A stretch of 64,000 nucleotides of DNA from Tragulus kanchil (lineage: Eukaryota; Chordata; Mammalia; Artiodactyla; Tragulidae): positions 125,265,123-125,329,122 of the forward strand of contig JAIOJX010000004.1 in the NCBI GenBank assembly GCA_022376925.1, written 5' to 3'. Below the pieces are notes generated by a model, which ran no database searches, was not told where the DNA came from, and was given only the letters and a program-made list of their open reading frames with translations. Positions 1 to 12,864 of this stretch are shown piece by piece (positions within the stretch are counted from its first letter, which is position 1; each line of letters opens with the position of its first letter). Made by a program: the position numbers and the translations under genes.

Positions 1-324
1 ATATATAGTTAATAGCTACAGTATTGTACAAGATGATTTCAGTACATGGGGCAAAGAGTCCTAACAGGATTTGGGCTGAGCCACCCAAACTATAGGACAT
101 TCTCAACAAGTATAAATTCACTCTCACAAGACCTTGCCTGATACTTCTTTACATATCCATCCCCACTGTTACTCCCCACCCATCCTGGCAGCCAGCAAAG
201 AATCTTCTTTATCGAGTGGTGGAAATTAGGTGTAATGCCCACATGAAACACATCACAACTGAGCCTTTGTCCAAACCCTAGTCTTAGAAGGATTCACCCC
301 GAGGAGAATTTCCCAGACTCTTTT

Positions 325-505
325 GATCACATTCCAGCTTCACCCCTTACTAGCTGTGTGACTTGGGAGAAATCATTTCACCCGTCCATACTTCGATTTC
401 CATACCTGTAAATTGGGCTCATATGTATCTACCTCAAGGTGCTATTGTGAAGATTAGATCTAGTACTGCATACATGAAGAGCTTAGAAACCTGGCACAGA
501 ATCAT
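325..505 (+). repeat. MIR SINE remnant
   Basis: The ordered words actagctgtgtgacttggg, the run after it, and gctattgtgaagattaga to cctggcaca follow the MIR core. Bases 1-324 and 505-551 hold nothing I recognise. Confidence 0.7.
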
Positions 506-551
506 TATTAACTAAATGTTAACTATACAATATGAATATTAATAATAGTAA

Positions 552-2679
552 CAAATTTATTATTAGAATCACCATTTTTAACATAAATTCTGTGAATGGC
601 AATGTAAAGCCAGCTGATTATCCCACCCCATGTGACATGGGGTGAATGTTGCTGTTCTTCTTGGGAGGATGGAAACAAGGCAGCCCCTCTAGTCAGGGGA
701 ACCCACCTCAGCTGCTCTGGTGGCCTGTTACTGACTGTAATTTCCCACTGAAGCCTTCTTGCTTGCTCTCATATCACACAGAACAAGTCACAGTCAGGTT
801 GTGTGACAGGAGAAATTTAGATCCATTTGCTCTCCCCAACAATTACTTCTGTTAATCCTTCCCAAACACTATCCTCTGCTCTCAAGAGAGTTGCCCACCC
901 CACACCCTTTGATGCACTCTTTTCATCCATCCTCCGCTGGGCTCCACTGGTTTATCTCTGTGGTTCAGACACAAGCATATTACTCGGGGGAGAGAGACTT
1001 CTTCAAGATCTCTGGGAAAGAGTTAGAAAAAGTATATTCAAGTACTCTTGTAGAAATTACAGATTTGTTTTCCAGTCTTACTCCTGCTGCTTGCCTCACT
1101 CTTATTTGCACATGTAATCAGTTTTCAACTTGTGTTTCCTTTAGAATAGAGATTCAGTGATGTTCACAGACTGCTTAATGGGCCAGTACTACTTTGAAGC
1201 ACTCTATATTACATTATTTTGCAATTCAGCACTCTGCCCTTTAACCTGACAGTGAGAGCCAGGATTCTGCTGGTAAATCAGGGACATTTAGTTTGGCTGA
1301 CCTTGCTCTGAAGGCAGTTTTACCAGAAAAGAAGAAAACAAAAAGGCACAGGGGGGAAGAAAGAAAGAGAATCTAGAGGGATTACCTACTTGGGATTGCT
1401 CCCATACCACCAGTTTTAAAACATAAAATCCAAGATCAGGCACTTCTTCTGGAGTCCTCAAGAGACTCCAAGATTATAGCAAAGATCTTCTAACCATGTT
1501 TTATTTTCAGTTGATTTAGTTCCCAACCCCACAGTTATCCTTCAGATTATCTAAGTATAAAATTATAAAAGACCCTCATGCCAGGAAGGACTCCCAAGAT
1601 GGACTATGCATAATTACTGATGAATGAAAATAGTAAAAGCAAATTTATTATTAGAATCACCATTTTTAACATAAATTCTGTGAATGGCAATGTAAAGCCA
1701 GCTGATTATCCCACCCCATGTGACATGGGGTGAATGTTGCTGTTCTTCTTGGGAGGATGGAAACAAGGCAGCCCCTCTAGTCAGGGGAACCCACCTCAGC
1801 TGCTCTGGTGGCCTGTTACTGACTGTAATTTCCCACTGAAGCCTTCTTGCTTGCTCTCATATCACACAGAACAAGTCACAGTCAGGTTGTGTGACAGGAG
1901 AAATTTAGATCCATTTGCTCTCCCCAACAATTACTTCTGTTAATCCTTCCCAAACACTATCCTCTGCTCTCAAGAGAGTTGCCCACCCCACACCCTTTGA
2001 TGCACTCTTTTCATCCATCCTCCGCTGGGCTCCACTGGTTTATCTCTGTGGTTCAGACACAAGCATATTACTCGGGGGAGAAAACTTCTTCAAGATCTCT
2101 GGGAAAGAGTTAGAAAAAGTATATTCAAGTACTCTTGTAGAAATTACAGATTTGTTTTCCAGTCTTACTCCTGCTGCTTGCCTCACTCTTATTTGCACAT
2201 GTAATCAGTTTTCAACTTGTGTTTCCTTTAGAATAGAGATTCAGTGATGTTCACAGACTGCTTAATGGGCCAGTACTACTTTGAAGCACTCTATATTACA
2301 TTATTTTGCAATTCAGCACTCTGCCCTTTAACCTGACAGTGAGAGCCAGGATTCTGCTGGTAAATCAGGGACATTTAGTTTGGCTGACCTTGCTCTGAAG
2401 GCAGTTTTACCAGAAAAGAAGAAAACAAAAAGGCACAGGGGGGAAGAAAGAAAGAGAATCTAGAGGGATTACCTACTTGGGATTGCTCCCATACCACCAG
2501 TTTTAAAACATAAAATCCAAGATCAGGCACTTCTTCTGGAGTCCTCAAGAGACTCCAAGATTATAGCAAAGATCTTCTAACCATGTTTTATTTTCAGTTG
2601 ATTTAGTTCCCAACCCCACAGTTATCCTTCAGATTATCTAAGTATAAAACTATAAAAGACCCTCATGCCAGGAAGGACT
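552..2679 (+). repeat. 1.1-kb direct duplication D1 (552-1592 / 1641-2679)
   Basis: The two copies are nearly identical and lie 1089 bases apart. The first copy ends at 1592 and 48 bases of other sequence follow. Neither copy contains a recognised gene. Confidence 0.95.
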
Positions 2680-4608
2680 AAAGGCAGGAGAAAGGGACAA
2701 CAAAGGACAAGTTGGTTGGATGGCATCACCTACTCAATGCACATGAGTTTGGGCAAACTCCAGGAGATGGTGAGAGGACAGAGAAGCCTGTCATGCTACA
2801 GTCCGTGGGGTCGCAAAAAAAATCAGAGGACTGAGCGACAGAGCAACAAAAAAAACTAGAAAATGCTTGTCAGTCAGACATGGTAGCAACCTGTGGTAGC
2901 ATGGTAACAATCAGGATATTTGATCTATGCCCTAACAGAAAACAACTCTCTGGCAAGAAATTTTCTATAGCTGCAATCTCAGAATTATCTGTTTTTAATT
3001 TACTATAGATATCCATAAAACCAGGACTGTAGAAAATATCAGTGGAGTCAGGAGCAACATGAGGGAAGGACAATGGGGCTCATCACAAAAAATATTTGTG
3101 TGTCTGTGTACATATAAAAACCACCAAAAAAAAAAAAAAATAGAACAAAACCACCAAGACATGACCTGAAATGGCTTATTCCCTCTGCTTTATCAAACTT
3201 TTATTTATCCAACAAAACATTACTTGTTTGTATTCCTTCTGGACACATTGTCCTGCATTTTATTTATAGAATTATCTGCTTTTCCTGAAAGCAAGATAAA
3301 TCTGGAGAACCCAATTTTCTACATACATGTGACTCATAGTTTTTTGGTGTTTTTTTCAGTTTGAGAGCCACCAAAGAACACAAGATGAGAAATCCTTCCT
3401 TTCACCGCACCAACCACTTCCTCCAAATATTCTGAAGTAAATCTTGAGGATTAAATTGACCAAATATCTGCCCTTTAACCTGACAGTGAGAGCCAGGATT
3501 CTGCTGGTAAATCAGGGACAGTTTGGCTGACCTTGCTCTGAAGGCAGTTTTACCAGAAAAGAAGAAAACAAAAAGGCACAGGGGGGAAGAAAGAAAGAGA
3601 ATCTAGAGGGATTACCTACTTGGGATTGCTCCCATACCACCAGTTTTAAAACATAAAATCCAAGATCAGGCACTTCTTCTGGAGTCCTCAAGAGACTCCA
3701 AGATTATAGCAAAGATCTTCTAACCATGTTTTATTTTCAGTTGATTTAGTTCCCAACCCCACAGTTATCCTTCAGATTATCTAAGTATAAAACTATAAAA
3801 GACCCTCATGCCAGGAAGGACTAAAGGCAGGAGAAAGGGACAACAAAGGACAAGTTGGTTGGATGGCATCACCTACTCAATGCACATGAGTTTGGGCAAA
3901 CTCCAGGAGATGGTGAGAGGACAGAGAAGCCTGTCATGCTACAGTCCGTGGGGTCGCAAAAAAAATCAGAGGACTGAGCGACAGAGCAACAAAAAGAACT
4001 AGAAAATGCTTGTCAGTCAGACATGGTAGCAACCTGTGGTAGCATGGTAACAATCAGGATATTTGATCTATGCCCTAACAGAAAACAACTCTCTGGCAAG
4101 AAATTTTCTATAGCTGCAATCTCAGAATTATCTGTTTTTAATTTACTATAGATATCCATAAAACCAGGACTGTAGAAAATATCAGTGGAGTCAGGAGCAA
4201 CATGAGGGAAGGACAATGGGGCTCATCACAAAAAATATTTGTGTGTCTGTGTACATATAAAAACCACCAAAAAAAAAAAAAAATAGAACAAAACCACCAA
4301 GACATGACCTGAAATGGCTTATTCCCTCTGCTTTATCAAACTTTTATTTATCCAACAAAACATTACTTGTTTGTATTCCTTCTGGACACATTGTCCTGCA
4401 TTTTATTTATAGAATTATCTGCTTTTCCTGAAAGCAAGATAAATCTGGAGAACCCAATTTTCTACATACATGTGACTCATAGTTTTTTGGGTTTTTTTTT
4501 CAGTTTGAGAGCCACCAAAGAACACAAGATGAGAAATCCTTCCTTTCACCGCACCAACCACTTCCTCCAAATATTCTGAAGTAAATCTTGAGGATTAAAT
4601 TGACCAAA
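2321..4608 (+). repeat. 1.1-kb direct duplication D2 (2321-3464 / 3468-4608)
   Basis: The copies are almost abutting, with an offset of about 1144-1147. The start overlaps the end of D1, so the stretch beginning ctgccctttaacc is present three times (1232, 2321, 3468). Both copies contain a BovB 3' tail and an A run. Confidence 0.95.
2674..2850 (+). repeat. BovB LINE 3' tail
   Basis: The words ggttggatggcatcacc, actcaatg and gtccgtggggtcgcaaa follow the BovB 3' end in order. A short A run follows. The same piece recurs at 3817-3993 through D2. Confidence 0.75.
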
Positions 4609-5060
4609 GATTTAACACCTCAATTACACAGCAGTTAAAAAGAAGCTCTATCTTAAAAATGGGAAACATAGAGAATTCCTTATTAATCTGCAAGACAGGT
4701 TAACCAGGACTTTTTAAGTGTTTCTGAGAAAGACAGGGAAATTAAAGTTTACCTTTACCTTCATTCCAGTGGAATTATAAGATAATTACCCTACATCCAA
4801 CCTCAGTGGTTCTGCTTAGGGTTGGGAGGGTGAGAACGTACCAGGCCTGTGGATGGGGGGTAGACAGGCCTATGGGACCATTTTGCAATCTGTAACATTT
4901 CATAGAGGATGGAATGAAACCCTGTGACTGTGGCAGAAAGGTGTTATTAAGAGATAAAGATGGCTAAATAGCAAAAGACCAAATGTTGAAGGACTAATTA
5001 AGTTATACTGTATGTGAAAGACACCAGATAGTCAAAAGTTCTTGATCAAGATAATGAGAA
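2851..5060. other. No gene seen; unassigned sequence
   Basis: Apart from the doubled BovB tail (3817-3993) and A runs at 3125 and 4269, I see no coding region or named repeat. Short reading frames here are broken or doubled by D2. Confidence 0.6.
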
Positions 5061-5064
5061 AAGG

Positions 5065-5400
5065 GCTTCCCTGGTAGCTCAGTGGTGAAGAGTTCTCCTG
5101 CCAGTGCAGGAGACATGGGTTCAATTCCTGATCCGGAAAGATCCTACATGCTGCACAGCAGCTAAGCCCGTGAGCCACGACTATTGAGCCTGTGCTGTAG
5201 AGCCTCGGAGTTGCAGCTATTGAGTCCATGTGCCACAACTAGTGAAGCCCACGTGCCCTAGAGCCCGAGTTCCACAGCAAGAGAAGTCACTGCAACAATA
5301 AGCCTGCTCACTTCAACTAGAGAGTAGCCCCTAATCTCTGCAAATAGAGAAGAGCCTGAAGCAGTGAAAACCCAGAATAGCCAAAAATAAATAAATAAAT
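5065..5400 (+). mobile_element. CHR-1-like tRNA-derived SINE
   Basis: It begins gggcttccctggtagctcag, has a B-box-like ggttcaattcc, and then the gagcc/cacaac repeats typical of the long cetartiodactyl SINE. It ends in an A/T-rich aaataaataaat tail. Confidence 0.8.
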
Positions 5401-5576
5401 ATAAAACAATGAAATTCTGTAAAAGCAAAATAAAAATAACTATTAAATAAATTATAATATAAAAATATAATGAAATAAAAAACTAGTATTTTAGCATACA
5501 GAGTAGATAAATTGGTAAGTTAGACATATGTGATAGCCTTTTGGACTAAGGAACTACTATAAAAAGAAATAACAGA

Positions 5577-5690
5577 GACTTCCCTTGCAGTTCAATGGTC
5601 AAGACTATACTTTCCAATGCATGGGGTGCAGGTTCGATCCCTAGTTAGGAAACTACGATCCCACATGCCTTGCAGCCAAAAAACAAACCA
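5577..5690 (+). mobile_element. Short tRNA-derived SINE (CHR-2-like)
   Basis: It begins gacttcccttgcagttcaat, carries ggttcgatccc, and ends catgccttgcagccaaaaaa. It is old, with many changes. Its tail starts D3. Confidence 0.7.
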
Positions 5691-7851
5691 TAAAACAGAA
5701 ACAGTATTGTAACAAACTCAATCAGGCTTTTAAAATGCTCCACATTAAAAAAAATCTTTAAAAATATAAAACAAAAAATAAAGAAATGACAGGGTAAATT
5801 ACTAGTAAGGAAATTGAATCAGTAATCAAAATCCTTCCAACAGACAAAAGTCTAAGACCAAATGGCTTCAGCAGCAAATGCTACCAAGAACTTAATGGAG
5901 AATCAATACCAATCTTTCTCAAAATCTTCCAAAATGTAGAAGAGGTGGGAACATTTCCAGACTCACTTTACAAGGCCTGCATTACCCTGATACCAAAACA
6001 AAACAAGGATGCCACAAGACAAGAAAATTATAGACCAATGTCCCTGATGAATATAGATGCAAAATTCCTCAGCAAAATATTAGGACATCGAGTTCAACAG
6101 TGCATTAAAAGGATCATACACCACGATATGCTCACGTGGGATTTATGGCACAACTTAGTTCATATAAATCTAGATCTTCTTTCTCTTCTACAAAATATCA
6201 TATGGCCCCATCACATTGTTAATTGGACCTAGTGAACAAGAAATAGCTACTACTCCAGATTTACTGGTAAGACATTTGCATGTTCAAGATTGGGAAATAA
6301 ATATGACTAAACTGAGAGCAACTACCTCAGCAACACGTCTAGGGGCCCAAAGGTATGGGGCCATGTGGAGATATCCCATGTACCATAAAGGATAAGTTGT
6401 TGCATCCTGCTGCTCCTACAAAGAAGAAAGATTCAACACCTAGTGGGTTTCACTTCACAGCAAGAGACCTGCTGCAGCAGGCCTTAGTATCTCGGAGCAA
6501 AGTCCTGCCATCCTCTGCAAATAACTACTCTTCTTTCAAGAATCAGCTCCTGGCCTGCCACTAGGCCTCACTAAAGACTGGACACTTAACTGTGGGTCAC
6601 CAAGTTACCATGTGAGCTGAGCTGCCATCATGAACTGGGTGTTACCTGAGCCACCAAGCCAGAAAGCTGATGAGCACAGGGGCAGCGCTTCTGAGCAGGC
6701 TGAAGAGCATAAGTATTAGGTAACAATGTGACCCTATAAACCACCACATGCCTTGCAGCCAAAAAACAAACCATAAAACAGAAACAGTATTGTAACAAAC
6801 TCAATCAGGCTTTTAAAATGCTCCACATTAAAAAAAATCTTTAAAAATATAAAACAAAAAATAAAGAAATGACAGGGTAAATTACTAGTAAGGAAATTGA
6901 ATCAGTAATCAAAATCCTTCCAACAGACAAAAGTCTAAGACCAAATGGCTTCAGCAGCAAATGCTACCAAGAACTTAATGGAGAATCAATACCAATCTTT
7001 CTCAAAATCTTCCAAAATGTAGAAGAGGTGGGAACATTTCCAGACTCACTTTACAAGGCCTGCATTACCCTGATACCAAAACAAAACAAGGATGCCACAA
7101 GACAAGAAAATTATAGACCAATGTCCCTGATGAATATAGATGCAAAATTCCTCAGCAAAATATTAGGACATCGAGTTCAACAGTGCATTAAAAGGATCAT
7201 ACACCACGATATGCTCACGTGGGATTTATGGCACAACTTAGTTCATATAAATCTAGATCTTCTTTCTCTTCTACAAAATATCATATGGCCCCATCACATT
7301 GTTAATTGGACCTAGTGAACAAGAAATAGCTACTACTCCAGATTTACTGGTAAGACATTTGCATGTTCAAGATTGGGAAATAAATATGACTAAACTGAGA
7401 GCAACTACCTCAGCAACACGTCTAGGGGCCCAAAGGTATGGGGCCATGTGGAGATATCCCATGTACCATAAAGGATAAGTTGTTGCATCCTGCTGCTCCT
7501 ACAAAGAAGAAAGATTCAACACCTAGTGGGTTTCACTTCACAGCAAGAGACCTGCTGCAGCAGGCCTTAGTATCTCGGAGCAAAGTCCTGCCATCCTCTG
7601 CAAATAACTACTCTTCTTTCAAGAATCAGCTCCTGGCCTGCCACTAGGCCTCACTAAAGACTGGACACTTAACTGTGGGTCACCAAGTTACCATGTGAGC
7701 TGAGCTGCCATCATGAACTGGGTGTTACCTGAGCCACCAAGCCAGAAAGCTGATGAGCACAGCAGCGCTCTGGCATCAAATAGCAGTGATATATACGTGA
7801 TTGGACCTGAGCAGGCTGAAGAGCATAAGTATTAGGTAACAATGTGACCCA
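5661..7851 (+). repeat. 1.1-kb direct duplication D3 (5661-6733 / 6744-7851)
   Basis: The offset is 1083. The tail of the first copy lacks about 43 bases that the second has (about 7763-7805). It doubles an L1 ORF2 piece and the ERVL reverse transcriptase remnant. Confidence 0.95.
5770..6128 (+). mobile_element. L1 ORF2 reverse transcriptase fragment
   Basis: The translation contains LRPNGFSSKCYQEL, then FPDSLYKACITLIPKQNKD and ENYRPMSLMNIDAKFLSKIL, the L1 reverse transcriptase entry region. It ends abruptly where the ERVL remnant begins. It is copied at 6853-7211 by D3. Confidence 0.85.
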
Positions 7852-8700
7852 AATGTCTGCAATACCTACTCCTGCTATACTGTCCTTTCTCCGCCATGTG
7901 CACCTATGGTCTGATGGTGCATGATAAGCATCATGATCAGCTGACAGAGAAAGGCACAACGCAGTCAGGCATAGTATGCAGTCACTACCCATGAGTAGAA
8001 AGCAGTAACGCTAAAGCCTCCTCTGAAAACAACAAGAAGGGAAATCCTCCCAGTACACAGAACTTTGATCCTGGTTTACTTTGCTTGGAAGGAGCAATGG
8101 TCAGGCATATAATTATATACAGATTCATGGGCTATGTCCCATGATTTGGGACTTGGAAATACATGGCTGGAAAAATGAGTACCAAGGAAATCTGGAAGAG
8201 AAGAGCATGGGAAGACCTCTCTGAATTTTTGAAAAACATGAAGGTATTTGTGTTCCATGTAAATACTGACCAAAATATGACCTGAGTCGAGGAAGGCTTT
8301 AATAATCACTTAGAGAGAATGATGACCTGTTTTATGATACCAACCAGACTCTTTCCACAGCCATTCTCATCATCACCTGGAGGGCTCATGAACAAAGTGT
8401 CCACGGTGGCAGGGATGAGGCGTGGAGACTAAGCAACATGGAGTTCCACTTGCCAAGGCTGACCTGGCCAGAGCCACCACTGAGTGATCAGTCTGCCAAC
8501 AGCAGAGACCAACTCTGACTCTTCAATACAGGACCATTCCCCAGGGTGGTCAACTAACTACCTGATGGCACATTAATTACATTGAACAGCTTCTATCATG
8601 GAAGGGCCGGTGCTTTGTTTTTATTGAAACTGACACTAACCATGGATATGGATTTGCTTTCTCTGAATCTAATACTTCAAGTAAAACTATCATCTACGAA
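6129..8700 (+). mobile_element. ERVL pol remnant: reverse transcriptase and RNase H region
   Basis: This is an old retrovirus copy in the genome, full of stops and frameshifts. Translated pieces resemble the end of the retroviral reverse transcriptase palm, the connection and the RNase H area of ERVL-type pol, in plus-strand order. D3 and D4 repeat parts of it, so the apparent length is inflated. The family call depends on the MLT2-like LTR downstream. Confidence 0.65.
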
Positions 8701-9879
8701 TGCTGGACATGTCTTTGGACCTTCACAGCAAGAGACCTGCTGCAGCAGGCCTTAGTATCTCGGAGCAAAGTACTGCCATCCTCTGCAAATAACTACTCTT
8801 CTTTCAAGAATCAGCTCCTGGCCTGCCACTAGGCCTCACTAAAGACTGGACACTTAACTGTGGGTCACCAAGTTACCATGTGAGCTGAGCTGCCATCATG
8901 AACTGGGTGTTACCTGAGCCACCAAGCCAGAAAGCTGATGAGCACAGCAGCGCTCTGGCATCAAATAGCAGTGATATATACGTGATTGGACCTGAGCAGG
9001 CTGAAGAGCATAAGTATTAGGTAACAATGTGACCCAAATGTCTGCAATACCTACTCCTGCTATACTGTCCTTTCTCCGCCATGTGCACCTATGGTCTGAT
9101 GGTGCATGATAAGCATCATGATCAGCTGACAGAGAAAGGCACAACGCAGTCAGGCATAGTATGCAGTCACTACCCATGAGTAGAAAGCAGTAACGCTAAA
9201 GCCTCCTCTGAAAACAACAAGAAGGGAAATCCTCCCAGTACACAGAACTTTGATCCTGGTTTACTTTGCTTGGAAGGAGCAATGGTCAGGCATATAATTA
9301 TATACAGATTCATGGGCTATGTCCCATGATTTGGGACTTGGAAATACATGGCTGGAAAAATGAGTACCAAGGAAATCTGGAAGAGAAGAGCATGGGAAGA
9401 CCTCTCTGAATTTTTGAAAAACATGAAGGTATTTGTGTTCCATGTAAATACTGACCAAAATATGACCTGAGTCGAGGAAGGCTTTAATAATCACTTAGAG
9501 AGAATGATGACCTGTTTTATGATACCAACCAGACTCTTTCCACAGCCATTCTCATCATCACCTGGAGGGCTCATGAACAAAGTGTCCACGGTGGCAGGGA
9601 TGAGGCGTGGAGACTAAGCAACATGGAGTTCCACTTGCCAAGGCTGACCTGGCCAGAGCCACCACTGAGTGATCAGTCTGCCAACAGCAGAGACCAACTC
9701 TGACTCTTCAATACAGGACCATTCCCCAGGGTGGTCAACTAACTACCTGATGGCACATTAATTACATTGAACAGCTTCTATCATGGAAGGGCCGGTGCTT
9801 TGTTTTTATTGAAACTGACACTAACCATGGATATGGATTTGCTTTCTCTGAATCTAATACTTCAAGTAAAACTATCATC
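7536..9879 (+). repeat. 1.1-kb direct duplication D4 (7536-8694 / 8721-9879)
   Basis: The offset is 1185, the largest in the window. Together with D3, the block starting cttcacagcaagagacc occurs three times (6453, 7536, 8721). It doubles the ERVL RNase H/integrase region. Confidence 0.95.
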
Positions 9880-10197
9880 CGTGGACTTACAGAATGTCTT
9901 ATGCACTGTCTTGGTATTTCACACAGCATTGCTCTTAATCTAGGAACTCCCTTCACAGCAAAAGAAATCTTGCAACGGGCACATGTTCCTGATCAAGAAT
10001 CTGTAAAAGGTTGTATGTGCTCTGAATGTGTATCCAGTATATGGTACTGTTTCTCCCATCCACTATTCAGAGATCCAAGAACCAAGGGATGGAAATGGTA
10101 GTGGCATCACTCACTGGCATTATCCCAAGTAATCCACTAGCAAACTTTGCTTTCTGCTCCCATGATCCTATGCCCTGCACACCTCCTAGAAGTTTTT
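8701..10197 (+). mobile_element. ERVL pol remnant: integrase region
   Basis: After the D4 repeat, bases about 9740-10110 translate to a broken integrase catalytic core. A GTPFTAKE-like motif is present, but the aspartate expected just before it is an asparagine. Stops interrupt the frame. A SINE is inserted at 10198. Confidence 0.65.
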
Positions 10198-10517
10198 TGC
10201 TTTTTTTTAAGTGATGAAGGTGTGTTTCTATTTATTTCTCTTTTTTGTTTGTTTAATTTTGACCTCTTTTATTGGTCGTTCATTTATTTCTTTTCATCCA
10301 TCTTTGTTCTTTGGCCTGTGTGGGCCTCCCAATGCAGTGGCCTCTCCTATTAGCAGAGCACCAGCACTGGGCGCAAGCCCTCCAGAGTACTGGCTCATAA
10401 TTGGACACACCAGTCCAGCTGCTTGGTGGCATGTGGGATCTTCCCATGTCATGGATCAAACTGGCGCCCCTTGCACTGCAAAGTGGACTCTTTACCCATT
10501 GGACCACCAGGGATGCC
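10198..10517 (-). mobile_element. Long tRNA-derived SINE inserted in ERVL
   Basis: Read on the minus strand it starts with the CCCTGGTGGTCC tRNA-like head and ends in a T-rich (plus strand) tail. A 16-base target-site duplication, cctcctagaagttttt, lies at 10182-10197 and 10518-10533. The insertion is therefore younger than the ERVL. Confidence 0.85.
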
Positions 10518-10533
10518 CCTCCTAGAAGTTTTT

Positions 10534-10767
10534 GTTCCAGAGGGTGAATGTTTCCACCAGGAAACATACCAATGATTCCATTGATTTGGAAGTTAAGTCT
10601 AACACCAGGACACTTTGGGCTCTTCATGCCTCTGACTCAACAGATGAGGAAGGAAGTCATTGTTCTGACTGCTGTGATTGATCTAATTACCAAGAAGAGA
10701 CTGGACTACTACTCCACAGTGGAGGTAAGGAAGAACATACCTGGAACATAGGAGATCTGTTGTGTGT
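10534..10767 (+). mobile_element. Probable ERVL 3' internal remnant
   Basis: It continues the sequence interrupted by the SINE. It is too decayed to assign to a protein. Copied in part at 11651-11845 by D5. Confidence 0.4.
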
Positions 10768-12729
10768 GTGTTAGTTGCTTAGTCATGTCTGACTCTTTGC
10801 GACCCCATGAACTATAGTCTGCCAGGCTCCTCTCTTCTTGTCTTCAGGCAAGAATATAGGAGTGGGTTGCCATTTCCTTCTCCAGGGGATCTTTCCAATG
10901 CAGGGATTGAACCCCGGTCTCCTACATTGCAGGTAGACGCTTTACTGTCTGAGTCACCAGGGAAGCCCAGGAGATTCTTTAGGGCTTCTCTTAGTACTCC
11001 CATACCCTGTAAAAAAGGTCAATAGAAAATACAGCAACCCCTCTATACTAGCATATGTAAACGAGATAACCATTGTCAATGTGCTGTGGGTTAAGGGATC
11101 TTACATGGGGGCTATGCAATGGTCTGGAGGGGGGGGATGGGGCAGATGGGATATACATATGATTAATCTAGGATTATACATATCTATAAACAACAAAACT
11201 CTATAAAAGCAAAAAATCAGAATTAAAAAAAAGAAAGAAAATACAGCAACCCAATCCAGGCAGGATTACTAATGGCACAGCCTATTCAAAAACAAAGGTG
11301 TGTGTCACTCCATTAGGTAAAGTACCACAGCTAGCTGAGGTGCTTGCTCAAAGACAAAGGGAATACAAGGGTAGCTGACGAAGAGCATTAAAATACCAGC
11401 TACAACCACATGACCAGTTGTATAATAGAAACAAGGGCTATAATTGTCATGAATATTTTCTCTTTATTTTGTTATAAATTTGTATGTACGTATTAAGAAA
11501 ATATCATTTTTTTCTTTCCTCTCTCATTTCCTTATCATGCAACATAGTTTATGTCATAGTCTATAAGTATTGTTCATTTTATATCATAGTGTTTACATTA
11601 CAGGATATCAAGGAAAAGAATAAACATTACTCAAATTCCCTACCTCCAGATACCAATGATTCCTTGGAAGTTAAGTCTAACACCAGGACACTTTGGGCTC
11701 TTCATGCCTCTGACTCAACAGATGAGGAAGGAAGTCATTGTTCTGACTGCTGTGATTGATCTAATTACCAAGAAGAGACTGGACTACTACTCCACAGTGG
11801 AGGTAAGGAAGAACATACCTGGAACATAGGAGATCTGTTGTGTGTGTGTTAGTTGCTTAGTCATGTCTGACTCTTTGCGACCCCATGAACTATAGTCTGC
11901 CAGGCTCCTCTCTTCTTGTCTTCAGGCAAGAATATAGGAGTGGGTTGCCATTTCCTTCTCCAGGGGATCTTTCCAATGCAGGGATTGAACCCCGGTCTCC
12001 TACATTGCAGGTAGACGCTTTACTGTCTGAGTCACCAGGGAAGCCCAGGAGATTCTTTAGGGCTTCTCTTAGTACTCCCATACCCTGTAAAAAAGGTCAA
12101 TAGAAAATACAGCAACCCCTCTATACTAGCATATGTAAACGAGATAACCATTGTCAATGTGCTGTGGGTTAAGGGATCTTACATGGGGGCTATGCAATGG
12201 TCTGGAGGGGTGGGATGGGGCAGATGGGATATACATATGATTAATCTAGGATTATACATATCTATAAACAACAAAACTCTATAAAAGCAAAAAATCAGAA
12301 TTAAAAAAAAAAAGAAAGAAAATACAGCAACCCAATCCAGGCAGGATTACTAATGGCACAGCCTATTCAAAAACAAAGGTGTGTGTCACTCCATTAGGTA
12401 AAGTACCACAGCTAGCTGAGGTGCTTGCTCAAAGACAAAGGGAATACAAGGGTAGCTGACGAAGAGCATTAAAATACCAGCTACAACCACATGACCAGTT
12501 GTATAATAGAAACAAGGGCTATAATTGTCATGAATATTTTCTCTTTATTTTGTTATAAATTTGTATGTACGTATTAAGAAAATATCATTTTTTTCTTTCC
12601 TCTCTCATTTCCTTATCATGCAACATAGTTTATGTCATAGTCTATAAGTATTGTTCATTTTATATCATAGTGTTTACATTACAGGATATCAAGGAAAAGA
12701 ATAAACATTACTCAAATTCCCTACCTCCA
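10567..12729 (+). repeat. 1.1-kb direct duplication D5 (10567-11648 / 11651-12729)
   Basis: The copies almost abut, with an offset of about 1080. The start of the second copy lacks seven bases. A Bov-tA SINE in each copy is the same insertion seen twice. Confidence 0.95.
10768..10968 (-). mobile_element. Bov-tA SINE
   Basis: On the minus strand the tRNA-like head GGGCTTCCCTGGTGACTC leads into a Bov-A body ending at the agtcatgtctgactctttgc words. The copy at 11846-12046 is the same insertion repeated by D5. Confidence 0.9.
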
Positions 12730-12864
12730 CTTCTGGGGAAAGGATTAGCATATTTTAAGTTGTATGGAAGATCGGTAAAATTATGACCTTCCTTTGTCTT
12801 TATTTGGAAATTAATTATGGTTTGCAGAAATCTACATGGGTGCCAAGTTAACAAGGGAGGGACT
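10970..12864. other. Unassigned sequence before the ERVL LTR
   Basis: It includes the D5 repeat. A purine-rich tract, aacaagggaggga (12850-12862), stands directly before the LTR in the place of a polypurine tract. I see no intact gene. Confidence 0.5.

Noticed and set aside
8076..8309. Minus-strand open frames opposite the ERVL remnant (also 7711-7992)
   Set aside because: They are antisense shadows of the decayed pol sequence and are repeated only because of D4.
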